64,000 nucleotides of DNA from Pictodentalium vernedei (GCA_031216915.1 CM062296.1:65812148-65876147); one strand, 5' to 3'. Positions 11,058-21,788 are shown, counted from the first letter of the stretch. The notes: generated by a model not told the origin, from the sequence alone. Translations and numbers: made by a program.

Positions 11058-11746
11058 CAGTTGAAACTAGAAGAGCTGCCAAAGTATTGTGCACTATTTT
11101 GAAGTAATAGTGCGCTAAGTAAGTGCATTGTTTTGTCCCTTTCAATCTCAAACCGTGCATTAGTATACTCAATTCCTGTAGAAAAATAGCGTACCCAACA
11201 CTTCTATACCAGTAAATAGAGATCATTAAAATCATCCCTAACCTCTACTGGGATACATGTGCATGTAATGATGTAAATATTTATCAACATTCGACTGCAT
11301 ACACAGAATGAAGCGAGATAATCACCGTGCCATTCACCATTTTTATTTTGTTCATAACAGCACAAAAAAGCACTTGCAAACTTTCATCACATGGACCACC
11401 GGGTTGCAAACGCTATTGTGTATTTCCGACTCCTTCATTCTTCTGCAGTGAGGATAAATTAACCCTTTGAACTCTAGTGGTATCTTCCATGCCTGTTCAA
11501 TAGCAGCTATTAGAAGAGTTCATATTTATTATTTGGGGTAGACCAATCAGTATTTTTAACGTGCAGCCTCGAGCTGCACGTTGAAAATACTGATTGGTCT
11601 ACCCACACATTTATTGAAAAAACATCTTATTTAATGACGTTATGACGTATCATGTTCCTGGCCAGAAAAAAAAGGCCACTGGAGTTAATGGGTTAACTAT
11701 CGAGAATTTTCTACGCTAATTACGACAGAACGTCTAGTTTCAACTG
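11058..11746. mobile_element. TIR element with CAGTTGAAACTAGA ends
   Basis: Left end CAGTTGAAACTAGAAGAGCT after TA (11056-11057), right end TCTAGTTTCAACTG followed by TT. The termini resemble those of the 314-bp elements at 41819 and 56059. It contains a family C element at 11459-11696. The TA on only one side leaves the exact boundary uncertain. Confidence 0.5.
11459..11696. mobile_element. TTAA foldback MITE, family C, copy 1
   Basis: TTAACCCTTTGAACTCTAGT on the left and GGAGTTAATGGGTTAA on the right. The central hairpin has arms GTAGACCAATCAGTAT / ATACTGATTGGTCTAC around AACGTGCAGCCTCGAGCTGC. Other copies are at 14280 and 23354. TTAA plus CCC-type ends suggests piggyBac relatedness to family A. 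Confidence 0.75.
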
Positions 11747-12120
11747 TTTTGTCGTGTATTTAATTGAATTTTGTGGTCCACTGTCAAGTAATTTGTGTAA
11801 TTCTACAGTCAAAACAAACACAAAGTGACCTAAATTATTCTAAACAGTGTGGTATCGACTATTGAAAGCACAAATGTATCATCAGTTTCAAAAGACGATA
11901 TAGTTAGCTTTTATTGGATAGAAAATAAATCGTGCACGAAACATCGCAACAAACAGGTGTTTCATTAACAGCACTTGAAGATGGACACAAACAGTTGTCT
12001 CAAATGTCGACTATTGTCACTTACCCTGGTTTGCCGTGCTGTCGACTTCAGTCGCCTGAAACCTCAGTTGGAAGAGTGTTTGACTTGTTAGGATAATTCA
12101 GTCTCCAAAGTAGATTTAGA

Positions 12121-12571
12121 TTTGATAAGGATTCACGTAACACAATGCCTCGCGTGTATCTAAAAGCGTACATCTTGTTGACACAAGTGCCTGCTGTGTA
12201 ATATTATTTAAAGAAAATTGAAACATTTCCACAGCATACGACAGGTGTATTTATAAAGCTATCAACTTTGAAACCTATCAATTAGGAAAGTAAATGTTCT
12301 CTTAATATCAATAAACCCCGCGTTCAGTGTCGTTCAGACGTGATCTCTTCTCCCTATCGATTCTTAATTGGAATCCGTTGTAAGAGAATATTGGTCCATT
12401 TCTCCGTACGCCTTCAACAGTGATATTGACGTTTTATGCATTCTATTAATTCCGCCGAGTATTGTGACACACCTTTGAAGTGTAAAAAGGTGGATATCCA
12501 ATACGGATGCGTGTATCAAATTACGGAGGATGACTTTAGCTAATTGAACAATCAATACATTTGGAAAGTGC
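12121..12571. other. Sequence without obvious repeats upstream of a candidate promoter
   Basis: About 450 bp without palindromes or MITE signatures, which is unusual in this window. It lies directly upstream of a TATA box at 12572. No coding exon recognised. Confidence 0.35.
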
Positions 12572-12635
12572 TATATAAAAAGGTGTTTTCAAGTCTACTG
12601 TTCTGGATGTCAGGAAGTTGCAATCATGGGTAAGT
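12572..12635 (+). promoter_or_regulatory. Candidate TATA promoter and mini exon 1 (a)
   Basis: TATATAAAAAG at 12572-12582 is followed 44 bases downstream by ATGG at 12626-12629 and a consensus donor GTAAGT at 12630-12635. The exon would be about 25-30 nt and would supply only a start codon plus one base. Joined to the acceptor at 31393 it reads in frame (ATG-GGA-CGA-GAT-ATG). The spacing TATA to inferred start site is normal. This is inference from motifs; no transcript evidence is available. Confidence 0.35.
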
Positions 12636-12655
12636 AAATTGTGTGCTATCAATAT

Positions 12656-13445
12656 ATGGCCCTGCGAATCGCACAATTTTTTCAATTCGAATTGAATCTT
12701 GAATCAAATGATTTTTATTATCTGAAATCGAATCGAATCAGTGACGTCTTGAAGATGACCAATGGCGGTAGGGGTAGTATAGACCTGATTTGATAAAATA
12801 ACCCAAGTACATTATCAAGGCATGCCTTCTACGTATGCCTCGATGGTGTTGTTGGAATATTACCCTGTTAGGGTTATAGTTCATCGTCGACATTGCTTGG
12901 AAACTTTACATTTGATTTTAACCTTTTACCTAACATGAAAAGCAGACGACACTTGCAAACAAAAGTCTTGAATAACTAATTATTTTTATTTTTTGTCTCA
13001 AAGGTTATGACCCTCATTGGAACGAGCTCGACGAGCTCGTTCCAACGAGGGGTCATAACGTATGATTTTAAGACAAAAAGTGAAAATATAATGAAAATAA
13101 AGTGGCGATTTTTGTGAATAGCGCTGGCCGGTTTTGGCCGTTACGTTGGGTAAAGGGTTAACAGTAGTAGGGGCCAGTGATATTGGAACTAGCATGGTTT
13201 GTGGTATGAGTGAAGATGTTATTTATGATAATGTATCTGAAGTTATACTTAATCTTTTATTTCAACATTATTTATGCATGATTTCCATCCGAACAATACG
13301 TTTTGTGAGACGATGAAGCTGACTGATACCAAGCTTATCCATATGAAAACGATTCGAAATGAATCGAATTGGGCAACCGATTTTAAATCAAACCGAAAAT
13401 CAACTTACGATTCGAATCGAATCTAGAAGCTTCGCAAAACCCTAT
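12656..13445. mobile_element. hAT-like element containing a family A2 insertion
   Basis: Ends ATGGCCCTGCGAATCGC and the inverted GCTTCGCAAAACCCTAT, flanked by a perfect 8-bp ATCAATAT (12648-12655 and 13446-13453). Subterminal regions are rich in GATTCGAATCGAAT. Without the nested 244-bp A2 element the length is about 546 bp. No transposase. Confidence 0.75.
12918..13161. mobile_element. TTAA foldback MITE, family A2, nested in hAT
   Basis: TTAACCTTTTACCTAACATG on the left; GGCCGTTACGTTGGGTAAAG then GGTTAA on the right. The core is TTGGAACGAGCTCGACGAGC with GGTTATGACC / GGTCATAACG arms. A2 differs from A1 in its subterminal parts (AAAAGCAGACG, GAATAGCGCTGGCCGG). Confidence 0.85.
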
Positions 13446-13453
13446 ATCAATAT

Positions 13454-14148
13454 TTGTAGATAAACAAAATATAAACTCCAGCAACTTTTTTTTTTATTAT
13501 TGGCGACATATGTTTAACAATCTTTCTGCTGAAAACTAGTTTCGTGGTTTTAATGAGAAGAAACGAAAGCTGCTTCACTGACTTCATACTACACAATACG
13601 TAGATAGTGGATTACCACTAACTTACCAGCGGGATGAACTTTTCACTCGGATTTACAATTCCAAGTTTCGTTAAGTATTTAAAAACGAAACGTAACGTTT
13701 GAATGTCATTGGCCATGTTCGAAATATGCCTTTTTCTCTGAGTAGAATACGAATTACTGGGACAGATAGAACGCTCGTTACATGGATATTATAATTGTAA
13801 TTCATTCGTCACGTGCTGTATCCTTATGTTCTCGATTTTAACCCAGAAAAGGCAGATTACCACTGTCATTAAAATATTCTGCTAAAATTTATTCAAGATT
13901 GTTATGACGCGTTTTTCATAGATTAATCTTGAAATAACTTTTCGTTTCAAATGTGCTATCAGAATCCAGCCTAAAGGGAACTGAGGTTAATTCACTTATA
14001 AGAAGAAGTGAACATGGTAAACATTGGGCACCATATGTTGTGCTTCGCATCAGCAGCACACGCGTTTAATGCTCTAGATTAGTTTTAAATAACACGTATA
14101 CATTTGTAATTGTACCCCAGTACTCAGTTTATGTGGCGATTATGCCCC
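13454..14148. other. No gene seen
   Basis: AT-rich sequence with a T-run near 13486. No exon, RNA gene or clear repeat recognised. Confidence 0.45.
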
Positions 14149-14154
14149 TCATAC

Positions 14155-14279
14155 CTGAAGAGAAAGCAGGACTTCAGTTTTTAGCTGCATTGCCTTATAA
14201 ATTTGTATAATGTTTTCATTCATTTTTTGCAACTGCTGTCTGTAGATCTCAGTCATTTTTTTTAAATCATCATTCAACA
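14155..14279 (-). CDS. Possible 3' part of a coding exon, coiled-coil-like
   Basis: On the minus strand an open stretch of about 41 codons reads NDDLKKMTEIYRQQLQKMNE and onward to LLSLQ, then meets a consensus donor CAG|GTATGAG at 14154-14148. The composition (K, E, Q, M, L in heptad-like spacing) suggests an alpha-helical coiled coil. A family C element (14280-14520) lies immediately upstream in the reading direction, with TTAA at the junction. The exon may be interrupted by it, may begin beyond it, or may be a dead remnant. No family recognised. Confidence 0.3.
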
Positions 14280-14520
14280 TTAACCCTTTGAACCCCAGAG
14301 GGCGCTTGTCCGGTCCAGTAACATGGTACTTCACAATTTCATTAAGTAGGTTGACTTTTGAGTGAAGGTGTGGTGTAGACCAATCAATATTTTCAACGTG
14401 CAGCCCCAAGGCTGCACGTTGAAAATATTAATTAGTCTACCACCAAATAAAGAATATGGACTCTTCCCGTTGCGGCCATTGAACTGATATGGAAGATACC
14501 ACTAGAGTTCAAAGGATTAA
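14280..14520. mobile_element. TTAA foldback MITE, family C, copy 2
   Basis: TTAACCCTTTGAACCCCAGA to CACTAGAGTTCAAAGGATTAA-type end (TTAA at 14280-14283 and 14517-14520). The central hairpin is TAGACCAATCAATATTTTCA and its inverse around GTGCAGCCCCAAGGCTGCAC. It abuts the possible minus-strand exon at 14155-14279. Confidence 0.8.
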
Positions 14521-14574
14521 TAAAAAACTAGAACTGCTTGACAAATCCAACATCCTACAACATGGGCCAACATT

Positions 14575-14755
14575 ATACAACAGTTGTATTTTTCAGAATT
14601 GTATTTTTCTTTTTATGTAAATAACTAACTGAAATGAACCATTCGCGTTTTCAAACTAGCAAATTGCCACATGTTTTAGAATGCTAATGATTCATTTCCA
14701 TCATTTATATTCACTTGCAGAAAATACAATTCGTGAAAATACAATTGTAAAAGTT
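14575..14755. mobile_element. Small inverted-terminal repeat element V, copy 2
   Basis: CAGTTGTATTTTTCAGAATT on the left and AATTCGTGAAAATACAATTG on the right; the interior AATGCTAATGATTCATTTCC matches copy 1 at 1243-1402. Non-coding. Confidence 0.5.
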
Positions 14756-15232
14756 TGATAGTATTCGTCACTCAGAGCTCTACAATAAAGGTGAGCAGGG
14801 ACAAATGCTCAACAGTTTCCAGCCTAAATAAAAATCTATCGAGTAACTATTTTGTCGCTGCAAAAGCAAAACACACTTTGCTTTCATTTTATCGTGCACA
14901 CATCGCTGTCATTTGCTGAAGCCCTTTTTTCATATATATGCATCTGATATTTGAAATTTGTCGACGCTCTGTCCAATGTAATATTTTCATTTTTCTAGGA
15001 TCGTCGGGGGAGAGTAAACGTTCATCCATGAGCAGTATTTTTATGTCGATGACGTCATGTGAGGGTGGTGCTATAACATTCATCCTCGAGTGGCGTTGGG
15101 TGGTTGAATCTCCCCTTGGGGATATATATTTTGATTCAGACAACTGACAAGCCTTGTGTCTTGGTCAAAATTATCTTCCCCAAGTGGGGAGACTTCCCCT
15201 TTCTACCCCCCACCACTATCCTCACAGAATTA
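14756..15232. other. No gene recognised
   Basis: An 84-codon minus-strand frame (14889-15143) has ordinary composition but no motif, no splice context and no second exon that I can identify. I do not call it a gene. Confidence 0.35.
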
Positions 15233-15480
15233 CAGTACAGTCGCCAAGGACTGGTAGTAATCTACGCGCGGGCTGTTATGTCTACGCATGCCTTCACCAG
15301 GTAATAACAATCATCATCAGGAAGATATTTTAATTAATGAAGCACCGGGTTGTACTCTGAGCTTCATTAATTAAAATGTTGATGATTATTCCTGTAATTA
15401 GTGTTTGGAATCTAATATTATTGCGCCCGTGGAAATACTGCGCATCCTCTGAAAGTGAACAGTCCACAGCGGCCGTGATG
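15233..15480. mobile_element. TA-flanked MITE, family D
   Basis: CAGTACAGTCGCCAAGGACT on the left, a decayed CCGTGATG on the right, TA at 15231-15232 and 15481-15482. Central TTAATTAATGAAGCACCGGG hairpin. Right terminus more diverged than left. Confidence 0.8.
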
Positions 15481-15839
15481 TACCACCCAAACACTTATTG
15501 TTTTGTAAATACTGCCACAGTAACGCGTGTTAGCCTAATTCCAGTGCTGGAAGAGGTTCTTCGAATCGGCATACAGTTCAAACAACTAGTCTATGTGATA
15601 AGAGTCTCTCAAATCGGTCGCGTTTCTACGGGCAACGTATGAATCGCGTCCGCAGAATTCGATTCAGGTCAAGGTATACTGATTTCATTGAACTTGACCT
15701 TTGAATTTCGTATAAGGCAACTCTTGCAATATTCTATATTTGTTATTTTTGCATTTATCTAGAAGAAGAAAAGGAGAGAACAAATAAAATACATCAATTT
15801 TGAAGTTAGCGGAGCAGACTCTTCAGTTTGTTTCACTTC

Positions 15840-16082
15840 CAGTACACGGAGAGTGGATTGTAACTAAATCATCCGCGGAGTGGAGTTACCACCCAAATTC
15901 TGTACATATGGACAAAAAACACAAGCAATGTTTCATCCAATGGACCTCCGGGTTCAACCCGGAGGCCCATTGGCTGGAACTTTGCTTGTGATTGTTATGC
16001 TTTGCAATAAATTTGCATTTTTTTCTCTGGTGGAATCTCCTCTCTGCGGGTGATTTATTGATAATCCACTCTCCACGTACTG
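15840..16082. mobile_element. Foldback element related to family I
   Basis: Ends CAGTACACGGAGAGTGGATT and the inverted AATCCACTCTCCACGTACTG, followed by TA at 16083-16084. The centre CAAGCAATGTTTCATCCAAT and CCGGGTTCAACCCGGAGG resembles the centre of the 314-bp elements at 41819 and 56059, while the outer arms are different. This suggests recombination or arm replacement around a conserved hairpin core. Confidence 0.65.
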
Positions 16083-16140
16083 TACATTCACATTGATATA
16101 TATTCTGCGGAAGAGTTTTCCATAATTTTACATTCAGTTT

Positions 16141-16373
16141 TTAACCCCTTACCCAACGAATCGCCCGCATCCGCCCGCGTAATATGCAAATTCAGTGGTT
16201 GAAAAAATATTATTTAAAAAAAAATAATCAACAAAACCATATCATGTGACCCGATGAGCTCGTTCCAACGAGGGGTCACATGATATGGTTTTGTTGACAT
16301 TTTTTGAAAAATTAAAAAAAATGGTATTTAAAATAATAAATTTTGATATCGTCTGTGTTGGGTAAAGGGTTAA
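16141..16373. mobile_element. TTAA foldback MITE, family A1, left core shortened
   Basis: TTAACCCCTTACCCAACG to GTTGGGTAAAGGGTTAA. The left half of the central palindrome is shortened: GTGACCC runs directly into GATGAGCTCGTTCCAACGAG, so the hairpin is imperfect here. Confidence 0.8.
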
Positions 16374-17295
16374 AACTAGGGATATGTATTGTGTTCGGTT
16401 AGAGACACTCATTCACCTTCATCTACAGGGCAATAAGGGTCATTTGGCGATATCAGTGACATAAGGCTTGCTCAAGACACTTTGAATGATATTAACACAT
16501 TCAATACTTTTGTTCCGAACAGAGTCCTTTGTGCTGCTGTATCTGTAACAATATTGTTCCCATCTGCCTGGCACCTCGGTAATAAATTGATTCCTTAGTC
16601 TAATGCAGGTGGTATATCAGAAGAGGTCACTGAGTTTTCTATTAAATGAAGCTGCCTGATGCGCCACATGTCTGTCAGGGGGTTGAACACATTTCTCGCC
16701 CGCCCATCGCTCCCCACCCCAACAACAAAAATGATATTGGGCAACCCCCGGTAATTATAAGTAAATCATGGCTCTATAAATAGACCAACAGTCAGTAACT
16801 CGAAACTATTTTTCTTTTTATTTGTCCAATGTCTTGGATTTCAGCCAAAAACGGGTCTGCATTTTTTGTTATTTTTAACTTTCGCCTCCTTTATACAGTC
16901 TGGTTCTGTTCTTCATATATATAATTCACTCTCTGTTTTCAACGTGGTGACAGATGGCCAACCGTTGTTAATGCAAGGCTTTGGTTTCAATAACTGTCCA
17001 ATGTATTGGTGCTTAAATCTTCCAATTTCGAGTCCTGAACAATATTGTTATGTACAGTGTTGTGTTTGATGATAAGTTCTTACCGTAGAGAATATTTTAA
17101 GCCTTAATAGTATTGCCACAATGATTTGATACGTTGAAAACCGTGGTAAAAATAGTGGTGCATTTTAAAAGGGCACTTTACCACCTGTTGTTTTGTGGCA
17201 GTGTATGTTATAGCAGATCAGCACATTTCCCCACGATCAAGATGACCAGAGGTCACGAAACAACTTTGAAAGTGTGAGTGGGGTGGGCTTAATAT
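16374..17295. other. No gene recognised; weak TATA motif at 16775
   Basis: A TATAAATAG at 16775-16783 lies in sequence without clear repeats, but no start codon plus donor or open exon follows it convincingly. The rest is unremarkable. Confidence 0.35.
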
Positions 17296-17860
17296 TAGAA
17301 CTGTAGGTTAACCGAAACCGAACCGAGGTTTTTTGGGGTTTTTTTTAAAATCCGAAACCGAAACCGTCGACATCCCGTAATCTAAGGTTTTTCGTTTTTT
17401 TAAATACTCTCTTGCTGCAGAAATTCACAGAATGTAGCCATCCCAGAGAAGTGAGAGTACCCAGGCACTGCCAATGGCAGTGTCTGGGTACTCTCACTAC
17501 TCTGGGAAGGCTACATTCTGTGAATTTCCGACATTTCAGTTTAGTTGTATTTGCAGCTTTCCTCAAGTTGCGTGCAGGTGTCAGACCTCGAAATGGCCAA
17601 GCACAATAAAAGTTCTGTATATTTAGGTAATTATTATATTGGCCTTCCTGATTCTTCATGTATTATAGCTTATTTCGGGCATTCATTGAGTTTCACACAA
17701 TTTCACTACCATTCAGTTATGACTCCGGACATTAGAATGAGTTTTATTGAATTTCACTTGGCCTTATGAACAAACCGAAAACCGAACCGAACCGAGGTTT
17801 TACTCCACCTGAAAGACCAAAACCGAAACCGAACAAGAAATTTAAAAACCTACAGCTCTA
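17296..17860. mobile_element. hAT-like non-autonomous element with internal hairpin
   Basis: Ends TAGAACTGTAGGTT and the inverted AACCTACAGCTCTA, flanked by CTTAATAT and CTTAAAAT (7 of 8). Subterminal regions are packed with AACCGAAACCGAACCG. The interior has a hairpin at 17418-17528 with arms AAATTCACAGAATGTAGCC and inverse, around CTGCCAATGGCAG. 8-bp duplication fits hAT. Confidence 0.75.
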
Positions 17861-17922
17861 CTTAAAATGTAAGCTGGAGTTCTGTCACCCTCTACCACAA
17901 CACGCTCTAATATAGTACAATA

Positions 17923-18138
17923 CACTGCGATCGCCATGGACTGGTCACTTTCCACCAGTAGGCTACATTTCCATGGACGCAATGATATTATATTCCAAAT
18001 ACTATTTATAGAAATAATCATCAACAATTTAAGTAGTCGGGTACAATCGGTGCTTCATTAATTAAAATTTTGTTGAAGTCGATTTTTTTTATAACCTCGT
18101 AAACGCATACGTACGGCCATCCACGGCCGCCGTACTGC
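17923..18138. mobile_element. TA-flanked MITE, family D, diverged
   Basis: Left end near CACTGCGATCGCCATGGACT, right end CCACGGCCGCCGTACTGCA. Shortened centre around AGTAGTCGGGTACAATCGG. Both termini have substitutions relative to the copy at 1411. Confidence 0.65.
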
Positions 18139-18328
18139 AGTGTGTAATTGTACATGCGTTTGGACTGTAGAGTACACTGGGGTTTAACACAAACTCGGTT
18201 AATCGCAGACTCGACGTTCTTTGGTATTGAGGATAACTGGTAGACTAACAAACAGTTAAGAGTGTAAACACATCAGCTAAGATAAAGAAGTTTATGATAT
18301 CGAGATTCATTCATTTAACATTTTCAAA

Positions 18329-18410
18329 TAATAACCCTTTACCCAACGCACAGAATATCAAAAAATATTATTTTAGTTATTTTTTTTTTAAATATTAAAA
18401 AAAAACTGTC
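18329..18410. mobile_element. Fragment of family A1
   Basis: ATAACCCTTTACCCAACGCA marks the left end; the expected central palindrome and right end are missing after about 80 bp. Confidence 0.45.
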
Positions 18411-19379
18411 AGCAGTTTAAACCAGATTTAAACCACTCATAGAATAATGGTTTTGCTTTAAATCTGATTACCAGCCCTAGTACCTGGTTATTTTATATGT
18501 CATTGGCCTCAAAAACTGATAATGATGTAATGAACGATGGGTCTAGTTTCCCTCAAGAGGCATTTCATGTTGCGGAAATGTCCACGATCCATTGCGTAAA
18601 CAATCCTTATGCAAAACGGCAAAAAAAAAAAAAAAAAATGAAGACGAATCGCAATAACATGCAATAATGGCAGTGAATGAATATGAGAGCTTGAACACAT
18701 TTTAGACGTAACGTCAATCTCGTTGTGATTTGCACACTTCTAAAAAAACGAATGAAGCGATGTCGTGCATTTAAATAGATCCCTGTGCACTACAAAAATA
18801 TAATTTCCTAGTTATTTGCACAAAACACACACCTGTCCGTGGATGGCCTTATGAAGTGAATTGGATTTGGTTAAACGACCGAAAAAGGCATACACTGGCA
18901 GAGTTTTACCATGTGTTGTCACCGTGTACAATTTCAGTCACATTGACGGAATTCCTTCACGTGCCGTTGTGTTGGAAAAACTCAGGGTATAAAATAAAAA
19001 AAAATGATCACTGCACAATTAAAATCTTATGTTCTGATGATAAAAAATATGTTCTGAGTACCAGAGAAAACCGTGATTATGATTAATGATTACTTTTATT
19101 TCTTACGTCTTTGATGTGCGCAACTTCCAGTTGTACAAGACATTGAGGGATTACGTTGGATTATCTTTTCAAAAAATATTAAAAAACGAACAAATATTTC
19201 AATAAAATGGTATAGGCTTTAACAAATACATTACGCGCGCAACGTAATTTCGCCTACAATACCTAAGGTATGAGCAGTTGAAGCATTAGTGGCCATGAGA
19301 TTAGGCCACACAGAATAAATAAATTTTACAAACAGAAATATAAAAAGTGCATATTTATTCAATAAATTCATTTGTAATT
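18411..19379. other. No gene seen
   Basis: AT-rich; an A-run of about 18 near 18621-18638. Minus- and plus-strand short frames here have no coding features. Confidence 0.45.
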
Positions 19380-19384
19380 TGAAA

Positions 19385-19560
19385 AATAAAGCATTCCTCT
19401 ACAAGCAAACTGTATGTCCTGCAATCCAAAGGCTTCATATTCTTTCGATGCTCTTCATATTACTTTTGAAGTAAAAGTATTTAGTCCATGGGGATTTGCC
19501 CTGTTAAAATTTATGGGAGAGTGCCTTTAGGCACTCTCTCATAAAGTGTAACAAAGGAAG
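19385..19560. repeat. Dispersed repeat with short hairpin GAGAGTGCCTTTAGGCAC
   Basis: The block AAAGGCTTCATATTCT...TTTGCC...TTATGGGAGAGTGCC recurs at 25240-25362. A similar hairpin centred on AGTGCCTTCAGGCACT is at 55598-55668. The stem here is 19509-19547. Confidence 0.5.
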
Positions 19561-20489
19561 CATAATGGAGACGCAACTAAATAAATATGCATCAATCAAA
19601 AAATAATTAAACGTTTCGAGTCTCCATGAATTTTTACTGATATTGGAAGACACTGAAAGGCAATAAGACTGTCCAATGAGGGGGTTCAAATTCAATGAAG
19701 GATTGCCTGAGAATCAAAACACTTTTTTGCCTAATGTATACGACATATTGCATCGCAAACCGTGAAGCGATGCCGTTAAAATCACATCCTGTGATGGTTC
19801 TATACATTTTGAATTTTACCTCCAAAATATATATGACGAATACGGGCCGAAAAAACGAATGCGCCGCTGAATGAAAATCAATCGATTAATTTTGTTTAGC
19901 CTTATAGTAAATTAGAATAAATGCCAAGTACTGTAAGGTACTCACTTGTTTAGATAGAATATTATATGATACTGCCATCGGAGGAGATAGGCACTCATGA
20001 GTTTCGCTAAGGTTTTTGAATAGCGTCACTCATAGACACTTTACGATGCGATCTTATGGTGCAATTGACATAACGTTCCATTAAGTTGTGAGAACTTATC
20101 CGGTCCCATGCAGATTAAAATTTAAAAATACCGTATACGACCTAATTTTCAGCGTTTGTCCACTTCTCGGCGTTCGTGCCACATGTGTTATGTTTTGTAC
20201 CTTGTTGGCTTCAAGGCAATCATGACGTCATCATTCTATTCTTACAAGATAATTAACCAACATATGGCACCAATGGCAAGATAGAGAGCAGTAGCACCAA
20301 ATAATTGTTTGGTCTTTACATGCAAATGCAAAATAAATATTTTTTTAATTGTATGTTATTTGTGTGAAAAAAAAGAGAAATAAACTAAACTAAATTTTTA
20401 CTCTAATCCTTCGAACGAAATTAATTGTTCACTTATTGCGATTTGGCTTAAATGCCATTCAAAATGATATGAAATGCCTATCATATGCG
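19561..20489. other. No gene seen
   Basis: No exon or RNA gene recognised; no clear repeat. Confidence 0.4.
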
Positions 20490-20640
20490 CTACGTGATTT
20501 CCCCGCTTCAGTGATTTAGTGATTCGGGTCAGATATTTCAGTAATTTCACGAAATCCCTGAAGATTTTAGGGATTTCATGAAACAGGAATTTCCTGAAAT
20601 CTGAGTAAAGCAGGGATTTCGTGAAATCCCCGGTTTTACG
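20490..20640. repeat. Short repeats of GGGATTTCNTGAAA
   Basis: Variants of GGGATTTCGTGAAAT and its inverse TTTCACGAAATCCC occur four times within about 120 bp, making a small set of alternative hairpins just upstream of the SINE insertion. Confidence 0.5.
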
Positions 20641-21040
20641 TATTATTTATTTATTAAGATTTAACGACACTTTAACAGCCAAGGTCATATCGCGTCGGTG
20701 ACAGTTTTACGGGTGGAGGAAGCCGGAGTACCCGGAGAGAACAACCGAGCAACGACGAGCAGCTGCCAGCTCCCCGACATCGTAACTCCGCACTGCAGCA
20801 CAGGAAGGGTAAGATTGGTTGAAGACATGCCCATTATCGACGTGCAGTGCGCCTTAGTACACGGCGTCATTGTGCCCCCATGTGGACAATCGGGGTTAAG
20901 TGCCTTGCCCAAGAACACAACGCGGGAGTCCGAATCGATCGCTCAGACGGTCACACATCCAAGGAATAGCCGGGCTCGATGTTGCTTAACTTCGGTGATC
21001 TGGCGAGAACCAGTTACCACAACGCCACCGCGCCCCGCCT
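20641..21040 (-). mobile_element. SINE with 5S rRNA-derived head
   Basis: Read on the minus strand, it begins near 21040 and the head matches the internal promoter region of 5S rRNA: GATCACCGAAGTTAAGCAAC then CCTTGGATG and GTGACCG. The body follows with TTCTTGGGCAAGGCACTT, TACTAAGGCGCACTGCACGT, CTTCAACCAAT, GCTCGTCGTTGCTCGG and CTCCACCCGTAAAACTGTC, ending in AATAAATAAATAATA. It is flanked by GGTTTTACG (20632-20640) and GGATTTACG (21041-21049), 8 of 9 matching. The body is shared with the tRNA-headed copies at 36808 and 51469. Confidence 0.8.
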
Positions 21041-21071
21041 GGATTTACGTTCTCACTATAACATGTATAGA

Positions 21072-21788
21072 GGATATGGAATGAGTGTTTTTCTCATATA
21101 ATATTTAAGAAACGGGTCTAAGAATTTTCCGTTTTGGCGAGCCTCTGGCGAGCCCAAACGGAAAATTCGGACGAGTTTCATAAATATTATACGAGAAAAA
21201 CACTCATTTCATATTCTGTTTATCATATGACACACACGCGCACAAATTAGCCACTTAGTATTACTTTTTAACCCATCACCTAACTTGAGTTGCAGACGGC
21301 ACTTGGAAAAAAACATCCTCGTATAACTAAAAATTTTCATTTTTTGCTTCCAAAACATAGGTTATGACCCCTCATTGGAACGAGCTCGTTCCAATGAGGG
21401 GTCATAACCTATGTTTTGGAAGCAAAAAGTGAAAATATAAGAAAAAATGAATGGCGTTCTGCTTGTAGGTAAAAAATTAATACAATATAGCCCACCCTAA
21501 ATAGGACAGATGACGTAAATTCTCCCCACTGAAATTATACAAATGTAAAACAGTTGTATTTTGTTGAGCCAATCAAATTGTCCAGTTTTGAAATTGACCA
21601 ATGAAAGCTCCTAACTCTAATTATGCAAATTATGAAAATGTGGCCCAGTTTTATTTTCTTCAGCCAATCAAATTGTCTAGTTTTGAAACTGACCAATGAA
21701 ACTGGCGGAAGGCTTTATTTATCACTGATTAATATGAAAACAAAATATCAAATGTTTTAAAGTGAACAAAACGGACGAGTCATATGAT
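21072..21788. mobile_element. Composite foldback element, family B, copy 2
   Basis: Same layout as copy 1: palindrome around GGCGAGCCTCTGGCGAGCCC, TTTATCATATGAC at 21219, embedded A2 core at 21268-21480, ATTATACAAATGTAAAACAG-type direct repeats with GCCAATCAAATTGTC, and a GTCATATGATAAA end. It starts about 30 bp from the 5S-headed SINE. Confidence 0.85.
21268..21480. mobile_element. Family A2 TTAA foldback embedded in B, copy 2
   Basis: TTAACCCATCACCTAACTTG to AAAAAATTAA, with a perfect palindrome ATTGGAACGAGCTCGTTCCA at the centre and CATAGGTTATGACCCCTC arms. It retains the A2 block GCAGACGGCACTTGG. Confidence 0.75.

Larger units (their letters stand above)
10845..12120. repeat. Dispersed repeat X, copy 1, interrupted at 11058-11746
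   Basis: Segments 10845-11000 and 11880-12110 match 52965-53110 and 53130-53590. Shared blocks include AGAATTTTACAAAAA or close variants, TAGACAAAG, GACGATATAGTT, TCGTGCACGAAACAT, CACTTGAAGATGGACACA, CTGTCGACTTCAGTCGCC and GAGGAGTT-like ends. The other copy carries a family A element where this one has plain ATTAACAGCACTT near 11965. Confidence 0.55.

Noticed and set aside
14889-15143. 84-codon minus-strand frame as a gene
   Set aside because: No domain, signal peptide or splice partners; overlapped by an equally long frame on the other strand.
20940-21036. 5S rRNA gene
   Set aside because: Only the internal promoter-like part is similar; the 5' and 3' stems are missing and the sequence is the head of a SINE.
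20698-21084. 128-codon open frame on the + strand
   Set aside because: Antisense to the 5S-headed SINE; Pol III-derived repeat, not a gene.
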